Part shown: one piece after another, positions 42,701-54,800 of the stretch
How the letters are laid out: every line of letters begins with the position of its first letter
How positions within the stretch are numbered: the stretch's first letter is position 1
Origin: CAVVSQ01 sp963848825
GTDB lineage: Bacteria; Planctomycetota; Planctomycetia; Gemmatales; Gemmataceae
Reading direction: 5' to 3'
NCBI GenBank assembly: GCA_963848825.1
Contig: CAWKFA010000009.1
Location: 682,001 to 746,000 of the forward strand
Length of the DNA stretch: 64,000 bases
The notes under the pieces: generated by a model
Database searches by the model: none
The model's input: the letters and a program-made list of their open reading frames with translations, nothing else
What the model was told of the DNA's origin: nothing
Program-made: the position numbers and the translations under genes

Positions 42701-43230
42701 CAGCCGGGCGGGAAGTTTGGTAAGCATCACTTTCCACCTTGCCGTGCCGAGCCCGCGCACCTCGATTCAGCTCGTTAGCGCGGCAACGCCCAATGGCCAG
42801 ACCTATAGCACGGCAGTCGCTGATAGCCAGGGCACCATGATCTTCGAGCGCCGGCAACGACCGCCTGGTTGTCGGTGACGACAGCACAACGGACCGGCTG
42901 GCAGGGCAGGCCAGGGTGGCCGCGACCGGCATTGGCAGTCCGCCTGTCCCGGCTGAACAGGCTGTCATTGCCGGACCTCTCCCAGACGCGAATAGTTCCG
43001 AAGCGTTTGCGGCACCGGACGGCCGCTTCGTTGAGCAACAACCCGATTCGGTAGACTGGTGGCGGGTTTTCTACCTTGGCCAGTTGCCGGCCCTCAACCT
43101 GTACCTTGATCGGACAAGCCCGGCACTTGGTGCGGTGGACGGGTTGTTCTCTTCGTGGGCTGTTGAAGAGACCAGGCCCCAACCGGCAGGCGCTGCGTCG
43201 GAAGACGACGCGCTGTCGCCTTTTGGGTAA
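33755..43230 (+). CDS. Giant secreted beta-rich surface protein (adhesin-like)
   Basis: The gene encodes about 3,150 residues once roughly a dozen frame breaks are bridged. The ATG at 33755 follows AAAGGA. The exported-protein motif VELLEDRLVPAS lies at 33864-33899. Modules in order: a PA14-like domain (about 33930-34600, FRIGSDDGSTVYIDGG, GLHAIDVEYF); short YNGAASASD repeats (34815-35120); five longer YLASIPGL...GGPFNV repeats (35145-36100); autotransporter-type beta-strand repeats (36620-37230 and 39290-39540); a second PA14-like domain (38790-39010); four Ig-like units (39900-41190); a cohesin-like domain (41640-42110); a dockerin-like pair (GDVNADGVLDGLD at 42135 and GDLSVDAGDVSTID); and a second cohesin-like domain (42420-42840). 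It is rich in Gly, Ala, Ser, Thr and Asn. A surface adhesin or matrix protein is likely, but no function is shown. Confidence 0.75.
35145..36100 (+). repeat. Five tandem coding repeats, 55-60 residues each, in the giant gene
   Basis: Each unit follows the pattern TTxAxxQxYLASxPxLxxxxAVxVxGxxGGPFNVxFG, then a GG-x-x-L step. Units begin near 35145, 35325, 35515, 35695 and 35915. Further single copies occur near 37270-37450 and 38520-38790. The sequence is diverged at base level, so the repeats are old. Confidence 0.75.
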
Positions 43231-43316
43231 ACCGCGAACGGGGCGCCGCTTTCGACTGGAGCCCTCCATCTATCCCAGTTAAAATCAATGGGTAGCTTGT
43301 GTCCTGAGGTAACGGG

Positions 43317-46300
43317 ATGGATGACAAAGATAAGGGCCTGCCGCCAGGCCCGACAGGCGATTCCACCGAGATTTCGTCCTCCGGGGCCAAGGGCGGCAAC
43401 AACTCCACGCAATCTCCTCGTCACGGCGATGCGACCGAACAGATCAACCGCTCGCCCGATACCGATCACGCGGCCTTGCTGTCACCCAGCGATGAGACCC
43501 GTCTGCCCAGGGCCGGCGAGAATACGGACATCGCAGCGCCCCTGCCCGGTTATCCGCACGTGCCCGGTTACGAGATCGTGGGCACCCTGGGACGTGGCGG
43601 CATGGGGGTTGTCTACAAAGCCCAGCACCAGGGACTTCAGCGCATTGTGGCGCTAAAGATGATCCTGCACGGCGCGGCACGCGGCCCCGGGAGACCTGGC
43701 CCGCTTTCGCATCGAGGCGGAATCGATTGCCCGCATCCAGCACCCCAACATCGTGCAAATCTATGCGATTGGCGATTACCAGGGGTTGCCCTTCTTTTCC
43801 CTGGAATTCGTGGCCGGCGGCACACTATCCCGCAAAATTGACGGCATGCCGCAGCCCGGCGCCTACGCCGCCCACATCGTCGAGATCCTCGCCAACGCCA
43901 TGGGTTTTGCCCATCAGCGCGGCGTCATCCACCGCGACTTGAAGCCCAGCAACGTGCTGTTGACCCCGGAAGGCACTCCCAAGATCGTGGACTTCGGGCT
44001 GGCCAAAAAACTAGACGAAGCCTCGGGCGAAACACACTCGGGCGCGATCCTCGGTACGCCCAGTTACATGGCTCCGGAGCAAGCGGATGGACGCGTCAAG
44101 GCCGTCGGACCGGCGACAGATATCTATGCCCTGGGGGCCATTCTCTATGAACTGTTGACTGGGCGGCCGCCGTTTCGCGGAGAAGCCGATGGACACCATC
44201 CTGATGGTTCTCCACGAAGAGCCGGTGGCCCCGCGCCGGCTCAATCCGAAGGTGCCGGCCGATCTGCAAACCATCTGCCTCAAATGCCTGAACAAGGACG
44301 GCGACAAACGCTACGCTAGCGCCCTGCGCTGGCCGACGACTTGCGCTGCTTTCTCGATGGTGCCCCCATCCAGGCCCGTCCCGTGACGCGCGTGGAGCGA
44401 GCGCTCAAATGGGTCAAGCGCCGTCCCGCGCTGGCCGCCGTCTATGGACTGCTTTTGCTTGTCAGTGTCCTGGGTACGCTTGGTGGCCTGGCGACCATTC
44501 TCTGGCTGCAAACGACAGACGCCAAGACGAAAGTCGAAACCGCCCTGGCCGGCGAAAGAAACGCTCTCGAGCCGCGAGGCCACGGTGCTCGAGAAAATGG
44601 CCCAACATTCCTACATCCATCGCATCAACCTCGCCTGGCGGGACTGGAACGACGGCGAAGTGACGCGCGCCGCAAGCTCATCCAGAGCTGTCCGGAAAAG
44701 CGGCGGCAGTGGGAGTGGCACTATCTCAAGCGTCAGGTCTTTCCGGAGCTGCTCATATTGCGCGCCACGCCCTGGCAGGTCCTTTTCAGTCCTGATGGCC
44801 GGGCCCTGCTCTTCGTCGACAAGGATAACGTCGTGCGTGCCTGGGATACAGTGACGGGCTCCCCTCGCCCCGCCCCGCTGCAGGGCCTGCCGGTGCAGTT
44901 TATGACCTACAGCCCCGATGGCACGCGGCTCGCCGCGGCAGGCCTTGACAACAGCGTGCTCCTGACCGATGCGGCCTCCGGCAGCGTCTTGCAACGGCTG
45001 GCGGGCCACCAGGGCGCCGTGGTGCATTTGGCGTTCAGTCCGGATGGTTCACGCCTGGCCTCGGCAAGCTACGACAAAATGGCCAAGGTGTGGGACGCTG
45101 CCAGCGGCGCGGAATTGCTGACGCTTAAAGGGCACGCCGGCGAGGTCGCCTGGGTTGCCTTTCGGCCCGACGGCAAGCAGCTTGCCACTGCCAGTTGGGA
45201 TTCGACCGTGAAAGTCTGGGATGTGGCTTCCGGTCGCGAAATCCCGTCGAATATCAAACAGGACCAGGCTCTAGTGCAGGTCGTTTATTCGCCAGACGGC
45301 AACCGGCTGGCTACTACCTGCGTGGATCGCACTGTCAAATTCTGGCACCCCGAGACCTTCAAGGAATTGGCGCCGCTGGAAGGGCCAATGGAGGACACGC
45401 TGCAGATTGCCTTCAGTCCTGACGCCGATCGCGTGGCATTCGCGAAAAAGGACAAATCCATCAAGGTGTTTGATGCCTGGACGTGCAGGAAACTCTTCTT
45501 TTTATCCGGCCATGTGGAGGAAGTGAATCAAGTTGTTTATAGCCCCGATGGCTGGCGCATTGCCTCTGTGAGCATGGATCAAACCGTACGCCTCTGGGAC
45601 GCGACGACGGGCAAGGAAGTGCTCACCCTGCCGGCGACCACCGAAGCGGTGAACCATTTTGTTTACAATGTTGACGGCCGGCACCAGGCGGCCTCCTGTA
45701 CGGACAAGCGCGCGCATATCTGGGACACCGACACAGGCAAGGAGGTGGCTGTTTGCGCTGGCCACACCGATGAAATCACGCACGTGGTCTACCAACCAGG
45801 CGGCCGCCGGCTGGCAACCGCCAGCAAAGACAAAACCATCATGATATGGGACGCGGATAGTGGCACCCTGGTGCGAACACTCGCGCCGCAAACGGCCGAG
45901 GTCACACAGCTGGCTTATAGCCCCGACGGGGCGCGGCTCGCGTCAGGGAGCGCGGCTGGGTCCATAAAAATCTGGGACGCGGACACAGTTATGGAAATGG
46001 CGTCCGCGACGCCGGGACGCGGCCCGGTACTGCAGCTTGCCTTTCGTCCTGATGGCCGGCAACTCGCCGTCGCCGCGCGAATTCACCGTTGCGCCTCCTC
46101 GATCCAGTGTCCGGCGCTGATCTAATGACGCTCCCGGCTGAAGGCGCCTTGACGATCGCGTATCATCCCGCAAGCGCCTTGTTGGCCACGTCCGACAAGA
46201 CGTCGGGAGTGAAAGTATGGGACAGTAACTCCGGGAAGCTGCGATTTGAGCTTTCGGGCCACACCGACGATGTCGTCGGCCTGGCGTTCAGCGGCGACGG

Positions 46301-46856
46301 TCAAGCGCTGGCAACCGTCAGTCTGGACAAGACCGTCCGCATTTGGGGCCTCGCGCAAGGGAAAGCGCTGCACATCCTGGAGGGCCACATCGGGGCAGTC
46401 GTTTCGGCAGCCTTTTCGCCCGATAGCGCCAGGCTCGCCACGGCGAGCTGGGACCGCACCGTCAAGGTGTGGGACGTTCAAACGGGGCTAGAGCTCATCA
46501 CTCTGGGCGATTTCGCCGAGGAAGTGACTCACGTGACTTTTAGCGGCGATGGCAACCAATTGGCGGCCAACAGCCGGGCCGCCATCAAAATCTGGGACGG
46601 CAAGGGTACCGAGTCGCCCGAAATGCGCAAGGAAAGGCGTTACCTCTGGCGTGCCGAACAGGCACTGGCGGCCCAGGCGGCGCAGCACTGGTTCGCGGCT
46701 GCTTTCCATCTGAGTCAGATACTGCATTACCACCCGGATGAACCCCGCTGGTTGCGAATGCGTAGCCAGGCCTACGGCGAATTAGGCCTGCCGGACAAGG
46801 CCAGGGCCGATCTCGACAAGGTAAATAGCATGACACCGAAATCGGTCCCCCAATGA
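43317..46856 (+). CDS. Hanks-type Ser/Thr protein kinase with WD40 repeats
   Basis: The protein has about 1,180 residues. An 80-residue Ser/Thr-rich N-terminus precedes a kinase domain with P-loop LGRGGMGVVYKA, the VALKM lysine, HRDLKPSNVLL, DFGLAK and GTPSYMAPEQADG, so all catalytic residues are present. A membrane helix follows (AVYGLLLLVSVLGTLGGLA), then a helical linker and about fourteen WD40 repeats (for example VVHLAFSPDGSRLASASYDK), ending with a short helical tail. This layout is common in planctomycetes. The kinase would be cytoplasmic and the WD40 part outside the membrane. GAGGT precedes the ATG. Six frame breaks were seen (near 43690, 44180, 44330, a pair at 44575-44660, and 46085). 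It begins 86 bases after the giant gene and ends 15 bases before the first TPR glycosyltransferase gene. Confidence 0.87.
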
Positions 46857-46871
46857 CGCGGCGAGGTTCGC

Positions 46872-48970
46872 ATGGCCACCAGCGCCGACTTGTTTAAACT
46901 GGCCGTTCATCATCACCAAAACGGCAACCTGGCCCAGGCGGAGCCTCTTTATCGCCAGGTTATCGCGGCCGAGCCGCGCCACGCGAATGCCCATCATCTC
47001 CTGGGGATCCTGGCGCAGCAAACCGGCCACCACGAACCCGCTGCCGCGCTAGTCCGCCAGGCCATCGCTTTAAATGGCACGCCGCTGATTTTTCACTCCC
47101 ATCTGGGCATGATTTATAAGGAACAGGGCAAGCTGGCGGAGGCTGCGGCCTGTTATCAGCATGTTGTCGCGCTGGCGCCCCACGGACGTCGAAGCCCATA
47201 ACAATCTGGCTTTTATTCTCCTGGCCCAAAAAAAGCTGGCCGAAGCTGCCGCTGCCTTTGAACGCGTTCTGCAAATCAACCCGCGATTTGCCGAGGCCCA
47301 TAATAATTTGGGCAACGTCCTGAAGGAGCTCGGCAGGCCCGCCGACGCAGCCGTTAGTTTTCAGCGGCGCTGTCGCTCAATCCCCAGTATCCCGATGCGC
47401 ATAACAATCTCGGCAACATCTTGCAACAACAGGGCCAGTTCGATGTGGCGCTCGAACATTTTCGCCGTGCCCTCGCCCTGGACCCCAACCATGCCGCCGC
47501 GCACTGTAACATGGGGCTGACCTACAAGGAAATGGGACGCAGCGCCGATGCCGTGCGTTGTTACGAGCGCGCTCTTCAGGTCGATCCCCGTCATGCCGAT
47601 GCCCATAACAACCTCGGCATCGCGCACAAGGACCAGGGCCGCCCGGACCTGGCGGTCGAGTGTTATCGCCAGGCGTTGCGCTGCAAACCCGACCATGCCA
47701 GTGCGCATAACAACCTGGGTTACGTCCTCTACGATCAAGGCAAGACGGCGGAGGCCATCGCCTGTTATCGAGAGGCACTACATTACGAGCCCGGTCACGC
47801 CGAAGCGCACAATAATCTGGGAATTGCGCTGATTGAAGAGGGCCGGCTGGCCGAAGCGGGCGAATGCTTTCGCCAGGCCTTGCGCAGCAATCCGGCCCTC
47901 GCCGATGCTCACAGCAATCTGGCCAATGAACTCACCACGGAGGGGCGCATCGCCGAGGCGGCCGCGTGCCAGGCGCAGGCGCTTGCGCTCAACAGCGGCC
48001 ACAAGGTGGCCCTCTGGAACCGTTCCTGCCTGCGTTTGCTGCAAGGCGATTTCGCCGGCGGCTGGCCTGATTACGAATTGCGCTGGGAACAGCCCGGCAT
48101 GGTTCGCCCCCCTTATGAGCAGCCGCGCTGGGATGGCGCGCCGCTGGAGGGCAAAACCATCCTGGTGTATGCGGAACAGGGTTTCGGCGACACTCTGCAG
48201 TTCGTTCGCTATCTGCCGCTGGTCAAGGAACGTGGCGGCACGGTTCTTTTTTTGTGCCAGCCCGCCCTCGCTGGGCTGCTCAGCGGGCTGGCCGGCATGG
48301 ATCGGCTTATCCCTGACGGCCAACCGCTGCCCTCGTTCGATGTGCATATTCCCCTGCTCAGTCTTCCCGGCTTGTTCGGCACCACGCTGGCCACGCTACC
48401 CGCGCAGGTCCCTTATGTGCACGCCGAACCAGCGCTGGTAGAAACCTGGCGCAACCGCCTCGAACGACCCAGCGGGGCTAAACTCGGCAACCAAGGCACC
48501 AGCGTTCCGGGTTGGCATCGTCTGGCAGGGCAACCCGCGCTTTCGTGCCGACAGGCAGCGCTCGATACCCCTGCGTTATTTTGCGCCCCTGGCACGGATA
48601 CCCGGCGTGCAACTGGTGAGCTTGCAAAAAGGGCCCGGCGCCTTGCAAATACAGGAGCTGCAGGACCCATTTCCCATTCTGGACATCGGCGAACGCCTGG
48701 AAACCTTCAGTGACACCGCGGCCGTCATGAAAAACCTGGACCTCGGTCGTCAGTTCGTGCACGTCAGTGCCACATCTTGCCGGCACCCTGGGGGTGCCCG
48801 TTTGGCTGGCGCTGCAGCTTTCGCCCGATTGGCGCTGGCTGCTCGACCGGGACGATACTCCCTGGTATCCATCCATGCGCCTGTTCCGCCAGCACCAACT
48901 TGGCGATTGGGACTCGGTTTTCCGGCGCATCGAGCAAGCTCTACGTGACCGACTGAGCACAAAAGATTGA
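46872..48970 (+). CDS. TPR-glycosyltransferase, GT9-like C-terminus (array gene 1)
   Basis: The protein has about 700 residues. Around ten tetratricopeptide repeats (HADAHNNLGIAHKDQGRPDLAVECY and similar) lead into a GT-B domain like ADP-heptose:LPS heptosyltransferases (GT9). Landmarks are LLQGDFAGGWPDYELRW at the junction, LVYAEQGFGDTLQFVRYLP, FDVHIPLLSLPGL, LVSLQKGPG, and HLAGTLGVPVW followed by PDWRWLLDRDD. The nucleotide-sugar donor and acceptor are unknown. GAGG lies upstream of the ATG. Frame breaks occur near 47185, 47370, 48490 and 48750; the last removes part of the donor-site DxSxxHLAG stretch in the raw reading. The next gene starts three bases after its stop. Confidence 0.8.
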
Positions 48971-48973
48971 ATC

Positions 48974-50452
48974 ATGCCGACCATCGCGGAAACACTGGAT
49001 CAGGCAGTCCGCTTTCATCAAACGGGGCGGCTCGCGGAAGCGGAGCCGCTTTATCGCCAAATCCTTCAGGTGAACCCCGCCCACCCCGTCGCATTACATT
49101 TTCTCGGCGTCCTGGCGCTGCAGACCGGCCATCATCAGGCTGCCCTTTCTCTAATCCAGGAAGTGTTGCGGCTCAATCCCCAGTACGCCGAAGCTCACTA
49201 CAACCTGGGCAACGTCTACCGTGGCCAGGGTCATCTCCAGAATGCCGTGGCTTGTTACCGCGAGGCAGTACGTCTGCGGCCAAATCTGGGCGAAGCCCAC
49301 GGCAACCTTGGCTGCGCGCTCACCGAGCTTGGCCTACTCGACGAAGCCATCGCCAGCTGCCGCGCCGCGGTGCACTGGCAACCGCAGGCACCCGACAGTT
49401 ACAGCAACCTCGGTAGCGCCCTCGCCTATCAGGGTCGCCTGGACGAAGCCGCCGGCTGCTTCGAGCAGGCTCTTCGTCTAAATCCGGCCCATGTCGCCAC
49501 GCATAAGCACCTCGCGGTATTACGCCTCCTGCAAGGCGATTTTCAGCGTGGCTGGCCGGAATACGAGTGGCGCATAGAGGACCGCCCCGGCCCGAAACCT
49601 GTCTTCAGTAAGCCGCGTTGGGACGGCTCCGAGCTCGGCGGGCGGACGATTTTGCTGTATGCCGAGCAGGGGCTGGGCGACACGCTCCAGTTCATCCGTT
49701 ACGCCGCGATTCTGAAAAAACTTGGCGGTCGCGTGTTGCTCCAGTGCCAGGAGTCGCTGCTGCCGCTGCTGGCTTCTTGTCCGAACGTAGATCAACTGCT
49801 GGCGCCAGCTGCACCGCTGCCGGAATACGACGTGCACGCACCCCTTCTGAGCTTACCAGGGATCGTTGGCACCAGCCTTGGCTCCATTCCGGCCACTGTT
49901 CCCTATTTGTTTGCCGATCCGGTCAGGGTCGAACAGTGGCGCCGTGAATGGCGCGAACTCGCGGATTGCAAGGTCGGCATCGCCTGGCAGGGCAACCCCG
50001 CCAATGAAAGAGACCGCCAGCGTTCAATCTCCCTGAATCACTTCGAGAAACTGAGCCGTCCGGGCGGCGTGCGTCTTATCAGCCTGCAAAAAGGCCCCGG
50101 CGCCGAGCAAGCCGGCATGCGGCAAACTCCGTTCCCCTTGCTCGATCTGGGTGATAGGCTGGACAGGGAAGCGGCTTTTGTCGATACCGCCGCCGCGATG
50201 ATGACTCTGGACCTGATCGTCACCGTGGATACGTCGATAGCGCATCTGGCGGGGGCCCTGGGACGACCCGTGTGGGTGCTCCTGCCGTTCATGCCGGACT
50301 GGCGCTGGCTGCTTGAGCGCCAGGATAGTCCGTGGTATCCGACCATGCGCCTGTTTCGTCAGGACCGGCCCGGCGCTTGGGACACGGTCTTCGAGCGCAT
50401 CGGCGCGGCTTTGAGTTCATTCCTCCGGAATAAAGATGCCCACTCTCGCTGA
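48974..50452 (+). CDS. TPR-glycosyltransferase, GT9-like (array gene 2)
   Basis: This intact 492-residue copy is the best reference for the array. Residues 1-170 are about five TPRs, starting MPTIAETLDQAVRFHQTGRLA. Residues 185-490 form the GT-B domain, with TILLYAEQGLGDTLQFIRYA, YDVHAPLLSLPGIVGTSL, KVGIAWQGNPANERDRQRS, LISLQKGPGAEQ, and VTVDTSIAHLAGALGRPVW then PDWRWLLERQDSPWYP. The VDTSIAHLAGALG block matches the heptosyltransferase nucleotide-sugar site (DSGPMHxAAALG type). TPRs usually bind protein or peptide partners, so a protein acceptor is plausible. The last 17 bases overlap the start of array gene 3. Confidence 0.85.
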   Translation: MPTIAETLDQAVRFHQTGRLAEAEPLYRQILQVNPAHPVALHFLGVLALQTGHHQAALSLIQEVLRLNPQYAEAHYNLGNVYRGQGHLQNAVACYREAVRLRPNLGEAHGNLGCALTELGLLDEAIASCRAAVHWQPQAPDSYSNLGSALAYQGRLDEAAGCFEQALRLNPAHVATHKHLAVLRLLQGDFQRGWPEYEWRIEDRPGPKPVFSKPRWDGSELGGRTILLYAEQGLGDTLQFIRYAAILKKLGGRVLLQCQESLLPLLASCPNVDQLLAPAAPLPEYDVHAPLLSLPGIVGTSLGSIPATVPYLFADPVRVEQWRREWRELADCKVGIAWQGNPANERDRQRSISLNHFEKLSRPGGVRLISLQKGPGAEQAGMRQTPFPLLDLGDRLDREAAFVDTAAAMMTLDLIVTVDTSIAHLAGALGRPVWVLLPFMPDWRWLLERQDSPWYPTMRLFRQDRPGAWDTVFERIGAALSSFLRNKDAHSR

Positions 50453-51824
50453 CGCCTTCGCTCGCGCCTGCGCTGCCATCAAGGCGGCGACCTGGCGCAG
50501 GCTGAGTCGCTGTACCGGTCGATTCTCGCCGTCGAACCAAATCATGCCGATGCGCTGCATCTCCTGGGGCTCCTCTGCCACCGGGCCGGCCAGTCCGCGA
50601 CCGCGGTAACTCTTATCGAGAAGGCCATCGCGCTCAAGCCGACTTTCCCCGAATATCATTTCAACCTGGGCATTGTCCACAACGACCGGGGCGACTTCGC
50701 CGGGGCGCTGGCCTGTTATCGGCAGACGTTGGCGCTCAGCCCGGGGCATGTGGATGCACTCAGCAATCTTGGCACCATCCATTTCGCGCGCGGCGACTTG
50801 ACCGAGGCGGCGGAGTGTTATGAGCAAGCACTGCGGCTTGCCCCCGAAAATGGCAAGGTGCTCTGCAATCGTGCTTATCTGCGCCTCCTGCAGGGCGATT
50901 TCGAGCGCGGTTGGCGCGATTATGAAGCGCGCTGGTCCCAGCCTGGCGTTACGATGCCTTCCCTGTCGCGGCCGCGCTGGGAAGGCGCGCCGCTCGCGGG
51001 CAAGACGATCTTCGTTTATGCCGAGCAAAGTCTGGGGGACTCGATTCAATTTGCCCGCTATCTGCCCCTCGTCAAGCGTCAGGGCGGTTTCGTGCTATTC
51101 GGCTGTCAGCCTCCTCTCGTCGGTCTCATGTCCCGACTGCCAGCAGTGGATCGCATCGTCACGGCGGGCGAACCTTTGCCGGCCTTCGACATGCAGGTCC
51201 CGCTGCTGAGCCTGCCCGGCCTTTTCCGCACGACACTCGCCAGCATTCCGAGCACTGTTCCGTATCTAAGTGCTGACCCGGCGCTTGTCCGCCGGTGGCA
51301 CGCTGAAATAACGGGCCATGCTTCCGGCCCCGACGCAGTCAACGTCGGTATTGTCTGGCAGGGACGACACGAGCACCGCGGCGACCGCCAGCGTTCGCTG
51401 CCCCTGCCGCTTTTCGAAGGGCTGGCCAGCATTCCCGGCGTGCGTCTCTGGAGCTTGCAGGTCGGGGTCGCCGCGGCACAGGTGGCCACGGCACATTTTT
51501 CCATCATCGACCTTGGCAGCCAGTTTAATCCTCTCTCCCTCGAGGACGTCGCGGCGGCGATGTTGAACCTGGACCTGGTAGTGACGGTGGATACCGGCGT
51601 GGCCCATCTCGCGGGCGCGCTGGGGGTGCCCGTGTGGACGCTCTTGCCCTTCATGCCGGACTGGCGCTGGCTGCTGGATCGGACGGATAGCCCGTGGTAT
51701 CCTTCCATGCGCTTATTCCGTCAGCGCCAGCCTGGTGCCTGGCCGGATGTGTTGGCCGAGGTGGCCGGCGGCAATTGGCGCGATGCGCCAGGACCGATCA
51801 GAGGCGCCGGTGGTGACAGGATGA
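50436..51824 (+). CDS. TPR-glycosyltransferase, GT9-like (array gene 3)
   Basis: The protein has about 462 residues. The ATG at 50436 (MPTLADAFARA) overlaps the end of gene 2. One frame break near 50480 (a C in a CC run) restores ALRCHQGGDLAQAESLY. Four TPRs are followed by the same GT-B domain: TIFVYAEQSLGDSIQFARYLP, FDMQVPLLSLPGLF, VNVGIVWQGRHEH, and VTVDTGVAHLAGALGVPVW then PDWRWLLDRTDSPWYP. LVSLQKG is altered to LWSLQVG. In the raw frame the protein runs straight into gene 4. A second break near 51765 gives an ending AAIGAMRQDRSEAPVVTG and a stop at 51822-51824, overlapping the next ATG by four bases, which I prefer. Confidence 0.75.
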
Positions 51825-54800
51825 ACGGCGCCGACATGTTTCAACAGGCCGTCGGTTTTCACCAGCAGGGTGATCTGTCGGCGCGGAAACACTTTACCGG
51901 GAGCTGTTGCACGCCCAGCCAAATAACGTGGATGTGCTCAGCAACCTGGGCGTCTTGCATTTCGCCAGGCGACAATTCGCCGACGCGGCCGCTTGCTACC
52001 AGCAAGCACTAAGCATTGACGCCACGCACGTCCTGGCCTGGAACAATCTGGGCAATGCGCTGAAGGAGCTGGGCAGGGCCGACGAAGCGATTGCTTGCTT
52101 TCAGCAGCGCGCTGCGCCTGAACCCCAGTTACGCGGAGGCCCATTATAACCTGGGAATGTCTCTCTACGGCCAAAAACAAGCCGCCGCGGCGGCCGGGTG
52201 TTTTCGCGAAGCGCTGCGTTTAAATCCTGGTTTCGCCGACGCCCATAATAACCTGGGCCTGGCCCTGATCGGTCAGGGAGCATTGACACAGGCCATCGAT
52301 TGTTTTCGCGAAGCCCTACGGCTCGCTCCTCGGCACGCGGCCGCCTGTTATAACCTGGGCAATGCTCTGAAAGATGCCGGTCGCGTCGCGGCGGCGATTG
52401 ACTGCTATCGCCAGGCAATTCACCTCAATCCCCATTTCGCGGATGCCTGTAATCGGCTGGGCATCGCCCTCATGGGCCAGGGACAGCTTGACGGCGGGCT
52501 GGCCTGCTTTCAGCAGGCGCTCCAAATTGATCCGGGACATGCCGACGCCCTCGGCAACCTGGCCTTTGCCCTGCAATACCACCCCGGCTATGACGCCCAC
52601 GCTCTTGCTGCGATCCACCGCGACTGGTTCGAGCGCCACGCCAGGCACCTCGCGCCTACCGACCACGTTTTCGGCAATGACACCTCACCCGGGCGCCGGC
52701 TGCGGATTGGCTACATCTCGCCCGATTTCCGCGATCACGTTGTCGGCCGCAATATCTGGCCCCTGCTGCGCCATCACGATCATGGGCAATTCGAAGTCAC
52801 CCTCTATGCCAGCGTTTCAGCGCCGGATGCCGTGACGGAGAAGTTTCGCGCAGGCGCAGACCGCTGGCGCGACATCTCTTGCATGACGGACGAGCCTGGT
52901 CGCCGAACAAGTTCGGCAAGATGGGATCGATATTCTCGTCGACCTGGCTTTGCACACCGGCGGCCATCGCTTGCTGGTGTTCGCGCGTAAGCCGGCGCCC
53001 GTCCAGGTCACGTTCGCGGGTTACCCGGGCGGCACTGGCCTGAACACTATCGACTACCGCCTGACCGACCCTTATCTCGATCCCCCCGGTCTATTTGACG
53101 GCTGCTTCGCCGAGGCCCCCGTGCGCTTGCCGCACAGTTTTTGGTGCCACGACCCAGAAGATGAGCTGCCGCCGGTGGCCGCGCTGCCGGCCCTGGCGTC
53201 GGGCCGCATCACGTTTGGCTGCCTCAACAATCCCCTCAAAGTAAACGACCAGGTGCTGCAGCTTTGGGCGGCCGTCTTGCATGCCGTTCCGCGGTCACAA
53301 CTATTGATCCTGGCCAAGGAGGGAGGCTCGTTGCCGCAAACTTTGGACTACCTGGTCAAGCAAGGCATCGACGCCGCCAGGATCACCTTCGCCTTCTTCA
53401 CCGACAGGACGAAATATCTCCAGCTTTACCACCAGATCGACATCGGCCTGGATACGATTCCCTACAACGGCCATACCACCAGCCTGGATGCCTTTTGGAT
53501 GGGCGTCCCCGTGGTTACGATCGTTGGACGCACCATCGTGGGCCGCGCGGGGCTGAGTCAAGCGGCCAATCTCGGCCTGGAAGACCTGGTGGCCGCCAGT
53601 CCGACCCAGTTCGTGCAGCTGGCAGCGAACCTGGCCGAAAACCTGCCTCGCCTCCAGGAGTTGCGCCAGACTTCGCGTCAACGCATGAAGGCCTCCCCTC
53701 TCATGGACGCGGTTGGCTTTGCCCGAGGCATCGAGCAGGCCTATCGCATCATGTGGCGCCAGTGGTGCAGCCAGGCACCCGAGCGCGTCGCCACGTCGTT
53801 CGCGGCAGCGCTGCGTTACCACCAGGCCGGCGAGCTGGCGCTGGCGGCAGCGCTTTACGGGAAGGTCCTGGCACTTCAGCCCGCCCACGTCGATGCCCAC
53901 AATAATCTGGGCAATATCTTCGGCCAGCAGGGCAAGTTCGACGAGGCAGCCGCATGCTTTCGCCGTACTTTACAGGTTGATCCAAGGCATGCCAACGCCC
54001 ATTACAATCTGGCCACCGCTCTCGTTGGCCAGGAGCGTGCCGAGGAAGCCATCCCCTCTTTCCGACAGGCCTTGAGCCTGGACGCGGACCGTCACGACGC
54101 CCGCGCCGGCCTGGCCAATGCGCTCAACAGCGTCGGCCACGCTCGTCGGCGCCTGGGACAATATGCCGAGGCCGCCGAATACTATCGGCAAGCGCTGGAC
54201 GTCGAAGCGGGGCACGCCATGGCGCAGTGGAACCTGGCCCTGTTGCGCTTGCAGCAAGGTGACTTCGAAGGGGGCTGGCGTTACTTTCACTTGCGCGAAA
54301 CGCTGCCGGGCATGGTGCCACGCAAGTTCGCGCAGCCGCGCTGGGATGGCACCCACTTGGCCGGCAAGACGATTTTGGTGTATGCCGAAAAGGGCCTGGG
54401 CGACGTGCTCCAGATGATTCGCTTCCTGCCAGTGCTGCAAACGCTTGGCGGCAGAGTGATTCTCGAATGCCAGCCGGCGCTGGTGAAGTTCTTGACAGGT
54501 GCCGTCGGCGTCGATCAACTCGTTGCCGCGGGCACGGCCTTGCCGCCTTTCGATGTGGCGGCGCCGCTCTTCGACCTGCCCAGTATCCTCGGCACCACGC
54601 TCGCCACCATTCCCGCCAACGTTCCCTACCTCAGCGCCGATCCAGGCCTGGTCGAGCACTGGCGCGCGGAACTGGCACGCCGGGTCGGCGCTGGCCTCAA
54701 GGTCGGCGTGGCCTGGCAGGGAAGCTTGCTTCTCAAAGATTACGAGCGCTCGACTCAGGTCATTCATTTTGAAAAGCTGGCGCAGTATTCCTGGCGTTCA

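Noticed and set aside
50436..52012. Read-through fusion of array genes 3 and 4, seen in the raw frame
   Set aside because: A single-base break near 51765 gives gene 3 a normal ending and a stop overlapping the next ATG by four bases, as at other junctions here. The raw frame also breaks again soon after the join, unlike the GT41-GT9 fusion, which is uninterrupted.
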